From positions 124,001-188,000 of the forward strand of contig CAJNCG010000004.1 of assembly GCA_905221205.1 (NCBI GenBank): 64,000 nt of DNA. The letters run 5' to 3'. Below are positions 42,874 to 53,212 of the stretch, in pieces. Below the pieces are notes generated by a model. It had not been told where the DNA came from and did no database searches. It worked only from the letters and a program-made list of their open reading frames with translations. Source of the DNA: a bacterium. GTDB lineage: Bacteria; Bacillota; Bacilli; Lactobacillales; Streptococcaceae. The position numbers were made by a program, and so were the translations under genes. Position 1 is the stretch's first letter. Each line of letters begins with the position of its first letter.

Positions 42874-44130
42874 TTAGTAAGTCAATACAAAGTATTTTTT
42901 CTTACCACGACGGATAACAGTTAGTTCGTTCTCTAACTTATCTGCGTCGCTCAAGACATAGTCAAGATCTTGGATACGATCGCCGTTTACGTAGATAGCT
43001 CCGTTTTGGACGTCTTCACGGGCTTGGCGTTTTGAGTTAACCACACCAGATGAAACGAGCAGTTCCACGATATTGTGGTTTTCGTCTTCTTGTACCTGGT
43101 AGTTTGGTACTCCACGAAGTCCTTGTTTGAGTTCTTTGACAGAAAGGTTTTTGATGTTTCCAGCAAAGAGTTGCTCAGTGATGTTGAGGGCTTCTTTGTA
43201 GGCTTCTTCGCCGTGAACAAGTGTTACGACTTCACGGGCCAAGACTTTTTGTGCCAAGCGTTCGTGTGGAGCAGCTTCGAACTGTTTGCGGATGTCTTCA
43301 ATCTCCTCAAGTGACAAGAAAGTAAAGATTTTCAAGAAGCGAACAGCGTCAGCGTCCATAACATTCATCCAGAATTGGTACATTTCGTATGGAGAAGTCT
43401 TTTCAGGATTGAGCCAGACTGCGTTTCCTTCTGATTTACCAAATTTCTTACCAGTTGCATCTGTGATCAATGGAACAGTGATAACGTGGCCAGTCTTATC
43501 AGCTTTACGACGAAGCAATTCGGTACCAGCTGTCATATTTCCCCACTGGTCAGAACCACCGATTTGAAGCGTTACGTTATGGTCTTGGTTAAGAACGAAG
43601 AAGTCGTACCCTTGCATGATTTGGTAAGCAAACTCAGTGTAAGAAATTCCTGTTTCAATCCGTTTTTTCACAGACTCCTTGCTCATCATGTAGTTGACAG
43701 TGAAGTATTTTCCGATATCACGGAGGAAGTCAATGAAGCTGATGCTGCCAAACCAGTCGTAGTTGTTGACCATGACAGCCTTGTTTTCGCCATTTTCAAA
43801 GTCAAGAAAACGAGAAAGTTGTCCTTGGATAGACTTGACCCAGCCATCTACTGTGTCTTTTGTTTGGAGACTACGTTCAGCATCTTTGAAGGACGGATCT
43901 CCGATGAGACCTGTAGCACCGCCAACGAGCGCATAAGGTTTGTGACCTGCTAGCTGCAAGCGACGACTTGTCAAGATTGCGACAAGGTGGCCTAAGTGAA
44001 GGCTGTCAGCAGTTGGATCGTAGCCAGTATAATAAGAAACTTGACCTTCTTCTAGGGCTTTACGCAAAGCTTCTTCATCAGTCGTTTGAAAAATCAAACC
44101 ACGCTCTTTTAGCTCATCAAAAATGTGCAT
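42874..44130 (-). CDS. tyrS: Tyrosyl-tRNA synthetase
   Basis: 418 residues, class I. The HIGH-type motif is HLGHL in [16 protein letters not shown] and the KMSKS-type motif is KFGKSEG. A C-terminal S4 RNA-binding domain (about 350-418, [18 protein letters not shown]) completes the bacterial form. It charges tRNA-Tyr. AAAAGGAGAAAAG precedes the ATG. The leader is about 40 bases (extended -10 TGA-TACAAT at 44168-44173, minus strand), too short for a T-box. Divergent from pbp1b. Confidence 0.97.
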   Translation of the reverse strand: MHIFDELKERGLIFQTTDEEALRKALEEGQVSYYTGYDPTADSLHLGHLVAILTSRRLQLAGHKPYALVGGATGLIGDPSFKDAERSLQTKDTVDGWVKSIQGQLSRFLDFENGENKAVMVNNYDWFGSISFIDFLRDIGKYFTVNYMMSKESVKKRIETGISYTEFAYQIMQGYDFFVLNQDHNVTLQIGGSDQWGNMTAGTELLRRKADKTGHVITVPLITDATGKKFGKSEGNAVWLNPEKTSPYEMYQFWMNVMDADAVRFLKIFTFLSLEEIEDIRKQFEAAPHERLAQKVLAREVVTLVHGEEAYKEALNITEQLFAGNIKNLSVKELKQGLRGVPNYQVQEDENHNIVELLVSSGVVNSKRQAREDVQNGAIYVNGDRIQDLDYVLSDADKLENELTVIRRGKKKYFVLTY

Positions 44131-44242
44131 GTGTCTTTTCTCCTTTTTAAAAATATTGTTTCTACCTATTGTATCACAAACTTGGGCAATAGCCTAGTAG
44201 AATAGGGAAGAAAGTGGCTATTTTATTGAAAGTTTACCTTTT

Positions 44243-44252
44243 ATGGTATAAT
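44243..44252 (+). promoter_or_regulatory. Extended -10 promoter of pbp1b
   Basis: TATGGTATAAT, -10 at 44247-44252. Predicted start near 44259, one base before an in-frame GTG (44260) and 13 before the ATG. Confidence 0.7.
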
Positions 44253-44271
44253 AGATAGAGTGAGGAAATCC

Positions 44272-46734
44272 ATGCAAAATCAATTAAATGAATTAAAACG
44301 AAAAATGCTGGAATTTTTCCAGCAAGTAAAATCAAAAATAAATCATAAAAAATCAGAGAAAGTCTCAGAAGAGAAGAAGTCGGATGGGACAGGTGGGAGA
44401 ATTCTATCTATTCTAGGTAGCATTTTAGTTGCTATAAAGGGAATTTTGAATACTCTTTTTATTCTAGGCTTTATCGGTGGGCTTTTTGGTGCTGGTGTAG
44501 CTCTTGGTTATGGAGTGGCTTTGTTTGACAAGGCCAAGGTTCCCCAAGCGGAGGACTTGGTCAAGCAGGTTAAAAATATTTCTTCCATCTCAGAAATTGT
44601 TTATGCAGATGGGAGTGTCATTGCTTCTATCGAGAGTGACCTACTGAGAACTTCTGTAACATCTGAGGAAATATCGGACAATCTCAAAAAGGCTATCGTT
44701 GCGACTGAGGACGAACATTTTCTTGAACATAAAGGGGTTGTGCCAAAAGCTGTGATTCGGGCGACTTTGGGAACCTTTGCAGGTTTGGGCTCATCTAGCG
44801 GGGGCTCGACCTTGACCCAACAGTTAATCAAGCAACAAGTGGTCGGAGATGCTCCTACCTTGGCTCGTAAGGCTACAGAAATTGTTGATGCCCTTGCCTT
44901 GGAACGTAGCATGAGCAAGGATGAAATCTTGACTACTTATCTCAATGTTGCTCCTTTTGGTCGAAATCATAAAGGACAGAATATTGCAGGTGCCCAGCAA
45001 GCTGCTGAAGGGATTTTCGGTATCGATGCCAACAAGCTGAGTATTCCCCAAGCCGCCTTCCTAGCAGGTTTGCCACAGAGTCCGATTACTTATTCCCCTT
45101 ATGAAAATACTGGAGAGTTAAAGAGTGATGAAGACTTAGAACTTGGTTTGAAGCGGGCTAAGGATGTTCTCTACAACATGTACCGTACGGGTGCTCTGAC
45201 TCAGGAAGAATACGACCAGTACAAGGATTACAATCTCAAACAAGATTTCTTACCATCAGGAACTGTCAGTGTTGTTTCTAGGGATTATCTCTACTTTACG
45301 GCTATGGCTGAAGCAACAGACCGCATGTATGATTATTTAGTTCAGCAGGACAATGTCTCTAGCCAAGAGTTGAAAAACGAGTCGATTCAAAAGGCCTATC
45401 ATGAGCGTGCTGAGCAGGAACTAAGTAATGGCGGCTATAAAATCACTACAACGATCAATAAAAAAATCCATAACGCCATGCAAAATGCAGTTGCTAACTA
45501 CGGACGTTTGGTAGATGATTTTACTGGGCAGCCTGAAGTAGGAAATGTTTTGATGGACAATAAAACGGGGGCTGTTCTAGGATTTGTTGGCGGTCGTAAT
45601 TATCAGACAAACCAAAACAATCACGCCTTTGATACCAAGCGTTCGCCAGCCTCTACAACCAAGCCTTTGCTGGCTTACGGTATTGCCATTGACCAAGGCT
45701 TGATGGGAAGCGCTAGTATCTTGTCCAATTATCCGACAAAATTCTCTAATGGCAATCCTATCATGTATGTAAACAGTCCAGGTACAGGTATGATGACTCT
45801 GGGTGAAGCCCTGAACTATTCGTGGAATATCCCAGCCTATTGGACCTATCGCATGCTTCGTGAGAAGGGTGTGGATGTCAAGGGTTACATGGAGAAAATG
45901 GGTTACGAGATTCCAGAGTACGGTATCGAAAGCCTGCCTATGGGCGGTGGTATTGAAGTCACAGTCGCACAGCATACCAACGGTTATCAAACAATTGCCA
46001 ATAACGGTGTTTACCATCAGAAACATGTGATTTCTAAGATTGAATCATCTGATGGTAGAGTAATCTATGAATTCCAAGACAAGCCAGTTCAAGTGTACTC
46101 GAAGGCAACAGCAACGATTATGCAGAGTTTGCTTCGTGAGGTGATTTCATCTCGAATCACTTCAAGTTTCCAAACAGACTTGGCTTCTATCAATTCAAGC
46201 TTAGCTCGTGCAGACTGGATTGGGAAGACTGGTACAACCAATGAAGATGAAAATATGTGGCTCATGCTTTCGACACCAAGATTGACTCTAGGTGGTTGGC
46301 TAGGTCATGATGACAACCGCCCAATGGCTAAGGGAGCTGGGCATTATCGAAATGCTAAATATATGGCTCACTTGGTCAATGCTATTCAACAAGCTGAGCC
46401 TGGTGTTTGGGGCAATGAACGCTTTAATCTTGATTCTAGTGTGACGCAATCTCAGGTCCTCAGATCTACAGGGCAGAAGCCGGGCAAAGTATCCGTTAAT
46501 GGAAAAACGGTGGATCTTTCAGGGTCTACTGTAACGAGCTATTGGGCTAACAAGGCGGGGGCTCCTACGACCAGCTATCACTTTGCTATTGGAGGAAGTG
46601 AATCAGACTATCAAAATGCTTGGTCAAGTATTATTGGTAGTTTCTCATCTACACCAAGTTCAAGTAGTAGCTCAAGTAGTAGTTCTAGCAGTACATCAAG
46701 TTCATCATCTACACAACCAAATAGTAGAAGATAG
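44272..46734 (+). CDS. pbp1b: Bifunctional class A penicillin-binding protein 1b
   Basis: 820 residues from the ATG at 44272 (GAGG seven bases upstream). An in-frame GTG at 44260 coincides with the predicted transcription start and is an alternative. Cytoplasmic basic segment (1-40), membrane helix (about 60-82), GT51 glycosyltransferase ([25 protein letters not shown]) and transpeptidase with Ser461 in SPASTTK, SWN and KTGTTNED. It polymerises and cross-links peptidoglycan outside the membrane. The last ~30 residues are almost pure serine. The gene is divergent from tyrS. Confidence 0.95.
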   Translation: MQNQLNELKRKMLEFFQQVKSKINHKKSEKVSEEKKSDGTGGRILSILGSILVAIKGILNTLFILGFIGGLFGAGVALGYGVALFDKAKVPQAEDLVKQVKNISSISEIVYADGSVIASIESDLLRTSVTSEEISDNLKKAIVATEDEHFLEHKGVVPKAVIRATLGTFAGLGSSSGGSTLTQQLIKQQVVGDAPTLARKATEIVDALALERSMSKDEILTTYLNVAPFGRNHKGQNIAGAQQAAEGIFGIDANKLSIPQAAFLAGLPQSPITYSPYENTGELKSDEDLELGLKRAKDVLYNMYRTGALTQEEYDQYKDYNLKQDFLPSGTVSVVSRDYLYFTAMAEATDRMYDYLVQQDNVSSQELKNESIQKAYHERAEQELSNGGYKITTTINKKIHNAMQNAVANYGRLVDDFTGQPEVGNVLMDNKTGAVLGFVGGRNYQTNQNNHAFDTKRSPASTTKPLLAYGIAIDQGLMGSASILSNYPTKFSNGNPIMYVNSPGTGMMTLGEALNYSWNIPAYWTYRMLREKGVDVKGYMEKMGYEIPEYGIESLPMGGGIEVTVAQHTNGYQTIANNGVYHQKHVISKIESSDGRVIYEFQDKPVQVYSKATATIMQSLLREVISSRITSSFQTDLASINSSLARADWIGKTGTTNEDENMWLMLSTPRLTLGGWLGHDDNRPMAKGAGHYRNAKYMAHLVNAIQQAEPGVWGNERFNLDSSVTQSQVLRSTGQKPGKVSVNGKTVDLSGSTVTSYWANKAGAPTTSYHFAIGGSESDYQNAWSSIIGSFSSTPSSSSSSSSSSSSTSSSSSTQPNSRR

Positions 46735-46735
46735 G

Positions 46736-46763
46736 AAAGTGGCATGGATTGCCACTTTTTTCT
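46736..46763 (+). terminator. Terminator of pbp1b
   Basis: AAGTGGCA-TGGAT-TGCCACTT and a T run, right after the stop codon. Confidence 0.9.
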
Positions 46764-46775
46764 TTTTTCCTTTCG

Positions 46776-46784
46776 TGTTACAAT
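46776..46784 (+). promoter_or_regulatory. Extended -10 promoter of the EamA gene, six bases before the ATG
   Basis: TGT-TACAAT with -10 at 46779-46784; ATG at 46791. Same spacing as at ktrB, predicting a leaderless or near-leaderless mRNA. Confidence 0.55.
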
Positions 46785-46790
46785 AAAGGT

Positions 46791-47702
46791 ATGAATCAGT
46801 ATCAGAAAAAGATTGTTAAAGGAACCATTTATTCGCTTCTATCAGGCTTAATCTGGGGAATCTGTGGGATTTTAGGAGAGTATTTCTTTACTCATTATCA
46901 GGTGTCCTCTGGTTGGATTACCTCTATGCGTTTGACACTGGCAGGGAGTCTTGTGCTTATTTGGTCTGCAATGCAATTAAAATCGCAAGTGCTAGATATC
47001 TGGCGAGACAAGAAGAATTACCTGCCCTTTTTAGCTTATGCTATTTTGGGAATTTTCTCAGTCCAGTATTTTTTCTATCTCTGCGTAGAATACTCAAATG
47101 CAGCGACAGCAACTATTTTACAGTTTATCAGTCCTGTCTTTATTCTCTTTTACAATCGCTTGGTTTATCACAAACGAGCCTCAAAAAGTGCTATTTTCTA
47201 TGTTTTGATTGCCATGCTGGGTGTTTGCTTGATGGCGACAAAGGGAGATCTTTCTCAGTTATCCATGACCCCGCTAGCCCTTGTAACGGGTTTGCTGAGT
47301 GCCATGGGGGTCATGTTTAATGTTATCTTGCCCCAACCTTTTGCGAAACGCTATGGTTTTGTTCCCACGGTTGGGTGGGGAATGATTTTGGCAGGTTTAT
47401 TTAGCAATGTCCTTTCGCCGGTTTATCAGCTTTCCTTTACTCTTGATATTTGGAGTATCTTGATTTGCCTTATTATCGCTTTCTTCGGGACGGCTTTTGC
47501 TTTTTTTATTTCCATGAAGGCAGTGTCCTTGGTTTCTCCCTTGGTGGTTTCTGTCATTAGTGCCAGTGAACCTCTCTCCTCTGCTCTCTTGAGTGTTTTG
47601 TTTTTAGGATTAGTGGTGGATTGGTCTCTTCTTCTAGCAATGGTCTTGATTATTTTACCCATGATTTTCCTATCGATAGAAGAAGCGAAAGAAAGTAAAT
47701 AA
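46791..47702 (+). CDS. EamA/DMT-family transporter
   Basis: 303 residues, ten predicted helices in two EamA repeats (about 10-140 and 155-300). GLIWGICGILGEYFF opens the first; YSNAATATILQFISPVFILFY is the conserved end of repeat 1 and SVISASEPLSSALLSVLFLG that of repeat 2. These are metabolite or amino-acid exporters of the drug/metabolite superfamily; the substrate is unknown. AAAGG lies next to the ATG, but the -10 box ends only six bases upstream. An alternative start at 46749 lies within the pbp1b terminator. Confidence 0.85.
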   Translation: MNQYQKKIVKGTIYSLLSGLIWGICGILGEYFFTHYQVSSGWITSMRLTLAGSLVLIWSAMQLKSQVLDIWRDKKNYLPFLAYAILGIFSVQYFFYLCVEYSNAATATILQFISPVFILFYNRLVYHKRASKSAIFYVLIAMLGVCLMATKGDLSQLSMTPLALVTGLLSAMGVMFNVILPQPFAKRYGFVPTVGWGMILAGLFSNVLSPVYQLSFTLDIWSILICLIIAFFGTAFAFFISMKAVSLVSPLVVSVISASEPLSSALLSVLFLGLVVDWSLLLAMVLIILPMIFLSIEEAKESK

Positions 47703-47708
47703 AAAGTC

Positions 47709-47737
47709 TTTTCTTAATTCTAAAAGTGTGCTATACT
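47709..47737 (+). promoter_or_regulatory. Promoter of the candidate small RNA upstream of dapH
   Basis: TTTTCT (47709-47714, weak), 17-base spacer, TGC-TATACT (-10 at 47732-47737). Confidence 0.6.
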
Positions 47738-47743
47738 AGAATA

Positions 47744-47891
47744 GTCAATAAAACACGGGGAGATAGTTGTGAAGAGTGTTTTTAGGTTGTATCGGTAGGG
47801 GCTTGCTTTTACCGACAGCACGTTTTATCTCACATCCCTAAAAATCATACCTAAAAACAAACAAAAAGGCTTCAAATTTGAGGCCTTTTTT
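47744..47891 (+). ncRNA. Candidate ~150-nt small RNA or leader RNA upstream of dapH
   Basis: A transcript from the promoter at 47709-47737 would end at the hairpin AAAGGCTTCAAATTTGAGGCC with a T run (47863-47891). Inside, TCGGTA/TACCGA (47792-47797, 47810-47815) forms a hairpin, and TTTTTAGG (47779-47786) can pair with either of two CCTAAAAA copies (47837-47844, 47850-47857). dapH has its own -10 (TGG-TAGAAT, 47894-47899) beyond the terminator, so this is more likely a free-standing RNA than a riboswitch. It does not resemble the lysine riboswitch or a T-box. Confidence 0.6.
47769..47798 (+). CDS. Possible 9-residue peptide within the small RNA
   Basis: GTG start, reading MKSVFRLYR and a TAG stop. 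GGGGAG lies six bases upstream, good Shine-Dalgarno spacing. Its codons overlap both the TTTTTAGG switch segment and the TCGGTA stem, so translation would alter folding. It may be a regulatory peptide ORF or chance. Confidence 0.35.
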   Translation: MKSVFRLYR

Positions 47892-47893
47892 GG

Positions 47894-47899
47894 TAGAAT
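47894..47899 (+). promoter_or_regulatory. Extended -10 promoter of dapH
   Basis: TGG-TAGAAT directly after the small-RNA terminator, about 31 bases before the dapH ATG. Confidence 0.5.
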
Positions 47900-47930
47900 A
47901 GGTATCATTAAAATGAACTAGGAGGCGCTT

Positions 47931-48629
47931 ATGACTGCTACAAAAATGAACGCTCAAGAAATTATTCAATTTATCGCCAATGCTGAAAAGAAAACCAGTG
48001 TTAAAGTAACCTTTGAGGGACAACTTGCAACTGCTGTACCAAGCTCTGTTGTCAAACTAGGGAATGTCCTATTCGGAGATTGGAAGGACGTGGCTCCCCT
48101 TCTCGATGGTTTGGTAGAAAATCAAGACTATGTTGTTGAGCAAGATGCTCGTAATTCTGCAGTTCCTTTGCTAGACAAACGTGCTATCAATGCTCGTATT
48201 GAGCCGGGTGCTATTATCCGTGACCAGGTTGAAATTGGTGACAATGCTGTTATCATGATGGGAGCGGTTATCAATATAGGTGCTGAAATTGGTGCAGGAA
48301 CTATGATTGATATGGGGGCTATCCTTGGTGGCCGTGCTATCGTTGGGAAAAACAGTCACGTTGGTGCAGGTGCGGTTCTTGCAGGTGTGATTGAGCCAGC
48401 GAGCGCAGAACCAGTCCGTGTTGGAGACAATGTTCTCATCGGTGCCAACGCAGTGGTTATCGAAGGGGTCCAAATCGGTAGTGGTTCAGTTGTCGCAGCA
48501 GGAGCTATTGTTACCCAAGATGTCCCAGAAAACGTGGTAGTAGCAGGTGTTCCAGCTCGCATTATCAAAGAGATTGATGCCCAAACCCAACAAAAAACAG
48601 CGCTAGAGGATGCGCTTCGTACCTTATAA
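47931..48629 (+). CDS. dapH: Tetrahydrodipicolinate N-acetyltransferase
   Basis: 232 residues. The N-terminal DapH domain (about 1-80) precedes a left-handed beta-helix of hexapeptide repeats: [35 protein letters not shown], and [19 protein letters not shown]. The enzyme acetylates tetrahydrodipicolinate with acetyl-CoA, the first committed step of the acetylase branch to diaminopimelate and lysine. AGGAGG precedes the ATG. The next gene supplies the deacetylase of the same branch. Confidence 0.95.
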   Translation: MTATKMNAQEIIQFIANAEKKTSVKVTFEGQLATAVPSSVVKLGNVLFGDWKDVAPLLDGLVENQDYVVEQDARNSAVPLLDKRAINARIEPGAIIRDQVEIGDNAVIMMGAVINIGAEIGAGTMIDMGAILGGRAIVGKNSHVGAGAVLAGVIEPASAEPVRVGDNVLIGANAVVIEGVQIGSGSVVAAGAIVTQDVPENVVVAGVPARIIKEIDAQTQQKTALEDALRTL

Positions 48630-48641
48630 TTGTAAAAGTAA

Positions 48642-48673
48642 TAAAGAGGCGGAACCCTTCTTCCAGCCTCTTT
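48642..48673 (+). terminator. Hairpin between dapH and the M20 gene
   Basis: AAAGAGGC-GGAA...TTCC-A-GCCTCTTT, a long stem with only a weak T stretch, so probably a partial terminator or mRNA stabiliser. Confidence 0.6.
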
Positions 48674-48696
48674 CTGCTATATCGGAGGATAGATAG

Positions 48697-49827
48697 ATGT
48701 TAGATTTGATTCAGACTAGACGAGATTTGCACCAGATTCCAGAGATTGGCCTGGAGGAGTTTAAGACTCATGCTTATTTGCTAGATGTGATTGAGAAATT
48801 GACTGCGGGCAAGAATTTTGTTCAAGTTCGTACTTGGCAGACTGGTATTTTGGTCTATTTGCAGGGAAGTCAACCAGAGCGTACTATTGGTTGGCGAACA
48901 GATATTGATGGCCTGCCTATCGTTGAACAAACAGGCCTTCCTTTTGCTTCTCAGCACCAAGGTCGTATGCACGCTTGTGGCCATGATTTCCACATGACTA
49001 TTGCTTTGGGCTGTCTTGAACGAGCCCTTGAGGAGCAGCCAAAGAATAATCTGCTCTTCCTATTTCAACCTGCTGAAGAAAATGAGGCTGGTGGTATGCT
49101 CATGTATGAGGCTGGTGCTTTTGGAGATTGGTTGCCAGATCAATTTTATGGGCTTCATGTTCGGCCAGATTTGAAGGTTGGTCAGATTGCGACCAATACT
49201 CATACACTCTTTGCAGGGACTTGCGAGGTGAAGATTCGTTTCAAAGGCAAAGGTGGCCACGCAGCCTTTCCACATGAAGCTAATGACGCCTTGGTGGCTG
49301 CTAGTTACTTTGTGACCCAAGTACAGTCAGTGGTTAGCCGCAATGTTAATCCAATCGAGGGAGCGGTGGTGACCTTTGGCGTTTTTCAAGCTGGAACAAC
49401 CAACAATGTCATCACAGACACAGCCTTTTTGCATGGAACTATTCGGGCCTTGACTCAAGATATGAGTCTCTTGGTGCAAAAGCGGGTCAAAACAGTTGCA
49501 GAAGGAGTTGCAGCTGCCTTTGATATGGAAGTCGAAGTGGAACTCAAGCAAGGTGGTTATCTGCCTGTTGAGAACGATCCAGCCTTGGCGCGTGAACTGA
49601 TGGATTTCTTTGAAGAAAAAGAGGGAATTGAGTTGATTGATATCGAACCTGCTATGACAGGTGAGGATTTTGGTTATCTCCTTTCGAAGGTAGACGGCGT
49701 TATGTTTTGGCTGGGTATTGATAGTCCCTACGCCCTTCATCACCCTCAGATGACTCCTAAGGAAGAGGCTCTAGCAATTGGGGTGGATGCGGTCTCTAGT
49801 TTCCTGAAAAAGAAGGCAACAGAGTAG
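48697..49827 (+). CDS. N-acetyldiaminopimelate deacetylase (M20 peptidase family)
   Basis: 376 residues. Metal ligands are in [20 protein letters not shown] and the C-terminal GEDFGYLL; the lid/dimerisation domain occupies about 175-285. The M20D group includes hippurate hydrolase-like and N-acetyl-DAP deacetylases. Adjacency to dapH makes the acetyl-DAP role the most likely: it removes the acetyl group from N-acetyl-LL-diaminopimelate. GGAGG precedes the ATG. It is followed after 11 bases by a 5-formyl-THF cyclo-ligase gene. Confidence 0.88.
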   Translation: MLDLIQTRRDLHQIPEIGLEEFKTHAYLLDVIEKLTAGKNFVQVRTWQTGILVYLQGSQPERTIGWRTDIDGLPIVEQTGLPFASQHQGRMHACGHDFHMTIALGCLERALEEQPKNNLLFLFQPAEENEAGGMLMYEAGAFGDWLPDQFYGLHVRPDLKVGQIATNTHTLFAGTCEVKIRFKGKGGHAAFPHEANDALVAASYFVTQVQSVVSRNVNPIEGAVVTFGVFQAGTTNNVITDTAFLHGTIRALTQDMSLLVQKRVKTVAEGVAAAFDMEVEVELKQGGYLPVENDPALARELMDFFEEKEGIELIDIEPAMTGEDFGYLLSKVDGVMFWLGIDSPYALHHPQMTPKEEALAIGVDAVSSFLKKKATE

Positions 49828-49838
49828 AGGGCTTGTCT

Positions 49839-50378
49839 ATGAAATCGGAATTACGCAAGCAAGTCTTGCAAGAAATGAAGGCTATCCCTCGAGAGCAAAA
49901 ACAGGCTATGGATCAAGCTTTGACAGAAGGACTTTTACAACACCCCTTCTACCAAGAAGCAAATACAATCGCAACCTATCTCTCTTTTTCTCATGAGTTT
50001 CAAACGCATGAACTGATTGAGCAGGCGCTGAGGGATGGCAAGAAGGTTCTAATACCCAAAACCTATCCCAAGGGGCGCATGGACTTTGTGGTCTATGATC
50101 CGCAACAACTGGTCAAAACTTCTTTTGGCTTACTGGAACCACAGGGAAATTTGGAAGTAGTGGATGCCTCTAAGATTGATTTGATTCATGTTCCTGGTCT
50201 GGCTTTTATGACAGAGGGCTATCGGATTGGATACGGTGGAGGCTATTATGACCGCTATCTTGAACATTTTACTGGTCATAGTATGAGTACAATCTACCCT
50301 TGTCAAGTTCAGCAATTCATGCCTGAAAATCATGATATTCCTGTTCAGGAGGTTTTGGTTGATGAAGGAAATCTTTGA
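49839..50378 (+). CDS. 5-formyltetrahydrofolate cyclo-ligase
   Basis: 179 residues, family length. The ATG at 49839 is preferred to a TTG six bases upstream. Signature segments are the N-terminal KSELRKQVLQEM, and the ATP/phosphate loop YRIGYGGGYYDRYL. It converts 5-formyl-THF to 5,10-methenyl-THF with ATP, returning this storage form to the one-carbon pool. The last 17 bases overlap the rhomboid gene. Confidence 0.93.
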   Translation: MKSELRKQVLQEMKAIPREQKQAMDQALTEGLLQHPFYQEANTIATYLSFSHEFQTHELIEQALRDGKKVLIPKTYPKGRMDFVVYDPQQLVKTSFGLLEPQGNLEVVDASKIDLIHVPGLAFMTEGYRIGYGGGYYDRYLEHFTGHSMSTIYPCQVQQFMPENHDIPVQEVLVDEGNL

Positions 50379-51039
50379 CAGACGTTATCCTGTGACGAGT
50401 TTCTTCCTATTAGTGACGACCCTGGTATTTCTACTAATGTTGGTGACCACAGGTGGAAATTTTGACAGGGCAGATACCCTATTTCGATTTGGAGCCATGT
50501 ACGGGCCTGCAATTCGCCTCTTTCCTGAGCAGATTTGGCGTCTCTTATCGGCTATTTTTGTGCATATTGGGTGGGAGCATTTCATTGTTAATATGCTTTC
50601 GCTCTACTATCTTGGTAGGCAGGTAGAGGAGATTTTCGGTTCAAAGCAGTTTTTCTTTCTCTATCTCTTATCGGGAATGATGGGAAATCTCTTTGTTTTT
50701 GAGTTTAGTCCCAAATCTTTAGCAGCAGGGGCCTCCACTTCTCTTTACGGACTATTTGCTGCGATTATCATTCTTCGTTATGCTACGCGTAATCCTTATA
50801 TCAAACAGCTAGGACAGTCTTATTTGACACTTTTTGTGATTAACATTATTGGAAGTGTTCTGATTCCAGGAATCAGCCTAGCTGGCCATATCGGTGGTGC
50901 AGTTGGTGGCGCATTTCTAGCAGTTATCTTTCCAGTTCGAGGAGAAAGACGGATGTATAGCTCTAGTCAGAGATTGGTAGCGACAGTACTATTTGTAGGA
51001 CTCGCAGTCTTGCTTCTTTACAAGGGAATGGGATTTTGA
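50362..51039 (+). CDS. Rhomboid-family intramembrane serine protease
   Basis: 225 residues. The ATG at 50362 follows CAGGAGG and overlaps the previous gene by 17 bases. About seven hydrophobic segments; the catalytic Ser is in AAGASTSLYGLFAA (GxS motif) and the catalytic His in SLAGHIGGAVGGAFLA. WEHFIVNMLSLYYLG is the conserved helix-2 region. Rhomboids cut helices within the membrane; the substrate here is unknown. Last gene before a terminator shared with galU. Confidence 0.92.
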   Translation: MKEIFDRRYPVTSFFLLVTTLVFLLMLVTTGGNFDRADTLFRFGAMYGPAIRLFPEQIWRLLSAIFVHIGWEHFIVNMLSLYYLGRQVEEIFGSKQFFFLYLLSGMMGNLFVFEFSPKSLAAGASTSLYGLFAAIIILRYATRNPYIKQLGQSYLTLFVINIIGSVLIPGISLAGHIGGAVGGAFLAVIFPVRGERRMYSSSQRLVATVLFVGLAVLLLYKGMGF

Positions 51040-51065
51040 CGATCCTGGAAGAAAATTTATGTAAT

Positions 51066-51102
51066 GAAAAAAGATAAGGCATTTTTTGAACCTTATCTTT
51101 TT
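51066..51102. terminator. Bidirectional terminator between rhomboid and galU
   Basis: AAAGATAAGG and CCTTATCTTT pair around an 11-base loop, A and T runs on both sides. Confidence 0.85.
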
Positions 51103-51105
51103 ATT

Positions 51106-52005
51106 TTATTCCTTCTCAGCTAATTCTTTTCCTAGTTGGATGAGGTAGTCTTTCAAGTCATCTTTGACTTGTGGGTGCTTGAGGGCGTAGTCAATAGATG
51201 TTTTCATAAAGCCAAACTTATCCCCAACGTCGTAACGGGCTCCTGTAAATTCACGAGCAAAAACACGTTGTGTTTTATTAAGCGTATCAATAGCGTCGGT
51301 AAGCTGGATTTCATTTCCAGCACCGGGAGCTTGATTTTCGAGGATTTCAAAAATTTCTGGTGTGAGCAGATAGCGTCCGATGATAGCTAGATCACTTGGA
51401 GCATCTTCTGGAGCTGGTTTTTCAACGAAAGTTTCGACACTGTAGAGACCATTGATTCCTTCGCCTTGAGGCGCGATAACTCCATATGCTGAAACTTCTT
51501 CATGAGGGACAGGCATAACAGCAATTGTTGATGCGTGAGTTGTCTCGTAATCGTTCATCAATTGTTTTGTCAAAGGAACAGCGTGGTCATCTGTGATATC
51601 CATTAGGTCGTCACCAAGCATGACAACGAAGGGTTCATTACCAACAAAAGCTTTTGCTTGTAAGACAGCATCTCCCAGACCACGAGGATGGCTTTGACGG
51701 ATAAAGTGAAGGCGAATGCCAGTTGTTTCGTCTACCAATTTTAGCAAGTCGTGTTTGCCCTTTTCCTTGAGGTTGTACTCAAGCTCAAAGTTTGAGTCGA
51801 AGTGGTCCTCGATAGAACGTTTTGATTTACCAGTGACAACCAGAATATCCTCAATTCCTGATTTAAGAGCTTCTTCTACGATAAATTGGATAGTTGGTTT
51901 GTCTACAATTGGCAACATTTCTTTAGCAAGTGCTTTGGTGGCTGGTAAGAAACGAGTTCCGAGTCCAGCGGCAGGGATGACTGCTTTTCTAACTTTTGAT
52001 GTCAT
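51106..52005 (-). CDS. galU: UTP-glucose-1-phosphate uridylyltransferase
   Basis: 299 residues. The nucleotidyltransferase motif [20 protein letters not shown] and [15 protein letters not shown] are diagnostic. It makes UDP-glucose, precursor for capsule, glycolipid and teichoic-acid sugars. AAAGGA precedes the ATG. It lies 21 bases after gpsA and is read from the gpsA promoter. Confidence 0.96.
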   Translation of the reverse strand: MTSKVRKAVIPAAGLGTRFLPATKALAKEMLPIVDKPTIQFIVEEALKSGIEDILVVTGKSKRSIEDHFDSNFELEYNLKEKGKHDLLKLVDETTGIRLHFIRQSHPRGLGDAVLQAKAFVGNEPFVVMLGDDLMDITDDHAVPLTKQLMNDYETTHASTIAVMPVPHEEVSAYGVIAPQGEGINGLYSVETFVEKPAPEDAPSDLAIIGRYLLTPEIFEILENQAPGAGNEIQLTDAIDTLNKTQRVFAREFTGARYDVGDKFGFMKTSIDYALKHPQVKDDLKDYLIQLGKELAEKE

Positions 52006-52026
52006 AAGAATCCTTTCTTTCGAGGG

Positions 52027-53043
52027 TTAAGACCACTCATTCTCTGCTTTAAATTCATTGTTCATGATGTCATAAATGGCATCTTTGATATTGGTTCCTT
52101 GGTAGATAACTTGGTAAATGGCTTGTGTGATTGGCATATAAACCCCAAGTTCTTGCGCTAGCTCATAGGCTGCTCGGGTCGTCGAAATTCCTTCGATTAC
52201 CATGCCCATATTGGCTTCGATATCAGCTAGGGATTCTCCGCGACCAAGGGCATCTCCAGCTCTCCAGTTACGAGAGTGGATGGAGGTTCCCGTTACGATC
52301 AAGTCTCCAACACCAGATAAGCCGCTATAGGTCAATGGACTGGCCCCGAGTGCTACCCCTAGGCGGGTAATTTCTGCTAGGCCTCGAGCGATGATGGCCG
52401 CCTTGGCATTGTCACCAAATCCCAGACCATGTAGAGCTCCGGCACCGACAGCGATAATGTTTTTAAGAGCACCAGCAGTTTCAACTCCAATAACATCCGT
52501 ATTGGTATAAAGTCGGAAGTAGTGATTACTAAAGAGTTCTTGAACGTATTGAGCTGTTTGTAAATCTTTAGAAGCAGCAGTGATTAAAGTCAGGTCACGC
52601 ACAATGGTCTCTTCTGCATGACTAGGACCTGAGACAACGACGATATCACTGCGGAGCTGCTCAGGAATTTCTTCTTCAAGGATGGTTGACAATCGTTTAT
52701 GGCTATCAGGCTCTAATCCCTTTGATGCGTGCATGATGATAGCCTTATGGTCCAGGGTTTGTGCAACTTGTTGGGCAACAAGTCGTGTCACTTTTGTTGG
52801 GACAACAAACAAAATCGCATCCACATCCTTCAATGCTTCCGCTAAGTCAGTGTAGGCAATGATTTTGTCATCTAGAACGACATCTTTAAAGTAGTGTTTA
52901 TTAGTATGGTGTGTATTAATTTCATTGATTTGTTCGGGAATATTTCCCCAAATACGTACCTCGTGTCCATTGTCATTTAAGACTTGTGAAAGGGCAGTTC
53001 CCCAAGAACCAGGCCCCAAGACGGCGACGGTTTGTTTTTTCAT
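52027..53043 (-). CDS. gpsA: Glycerol-3-phosphate dehydrogenase [NAD(P)+]
   Basis: 338 residues. NAD-binding [13 protein letters not shown] at the N-terminus, [14 protein letters not shown], and the C-terminal [22 protein letters not shown] and [12 protein letters not shown]. It reduces dihydroxyacetone phosphate to sn-glycerol-3-phosphate for phospholipid and lipoteichoic acid synthesis. AAGGAGG precedes the ATG; extended -10 TGA-TAAAAT at 53084-53089 on the minus strand. First gene of gpsA-galU. Confidence 0.96.
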   Translation of the reverse strand: MKKQTVAVLGPGSWGTALSQVLNDNGHEVRIWGNIPEQINEINTHHTNKHYFKDVVLDDKIIAYTDLAEALKDVDAILFVVPTKVTRLVAQQVAQTLDHKAIIMHASKGLEPDSHKRLSTILEEEIPEQLRSDIVVVSGPSHAEETIVRDLTLITAASKDLQTAQYVQELFSNHYFRLYTNTDVIGVETAGALKNIIAVGAGALHGLGFGDNAKAAIIARGLAEITRLGVALGASPLTYSGLSGVGDLIVTGTSIHSRNWRAGDALGRGESLADIEANMGMVIEGISTTRAAYELAQELGVYMPITQAIYQVIYQGTNIKDAIYDIMNNEFKAENEWS

Positions 53044-53146
53044 GTTTTCCTCCTTGATAGAGTTCTCTCTTTTATTTTATCACATTCTAGGGGATTTTGC
53101 ACTTGCATTGCTGGGGGAGTGGTAGCTTTGTTGCTTGAAAAATATA

Positions 53147-53190
53147 TAAAAACCGAGCCTAAGTATTAAACTCTTAGTCTCGGTTTTTAT
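53147..53190. terminator. Terminator downstream of the 81-residue protein gene
   Basis: AAAAACCGAG and CTCGGTTTTT pair, with inner CTAAG/CTTAG, serving the minus-strand gene ending at 53213. Confidence 0.88.
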
Positions 53191-53212
53191 ATTCCTTAAA
53201 GAATAGCTGGGT

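Noticed and set aside
46650..46734. Serine-codon run at the end of pbp1b as a frameshift or assembly artefact
   Set aside because: The frame stays open and ends cleanly; Ser-rich tails are known in streptococcal class A PBPs.
47744..47891. Lysine riboswitch before the lysine-pathway gene dapH
   Set aside because: The conserved lysine-aptamer core is not present and dapH has its own promoter beyond the terminator.
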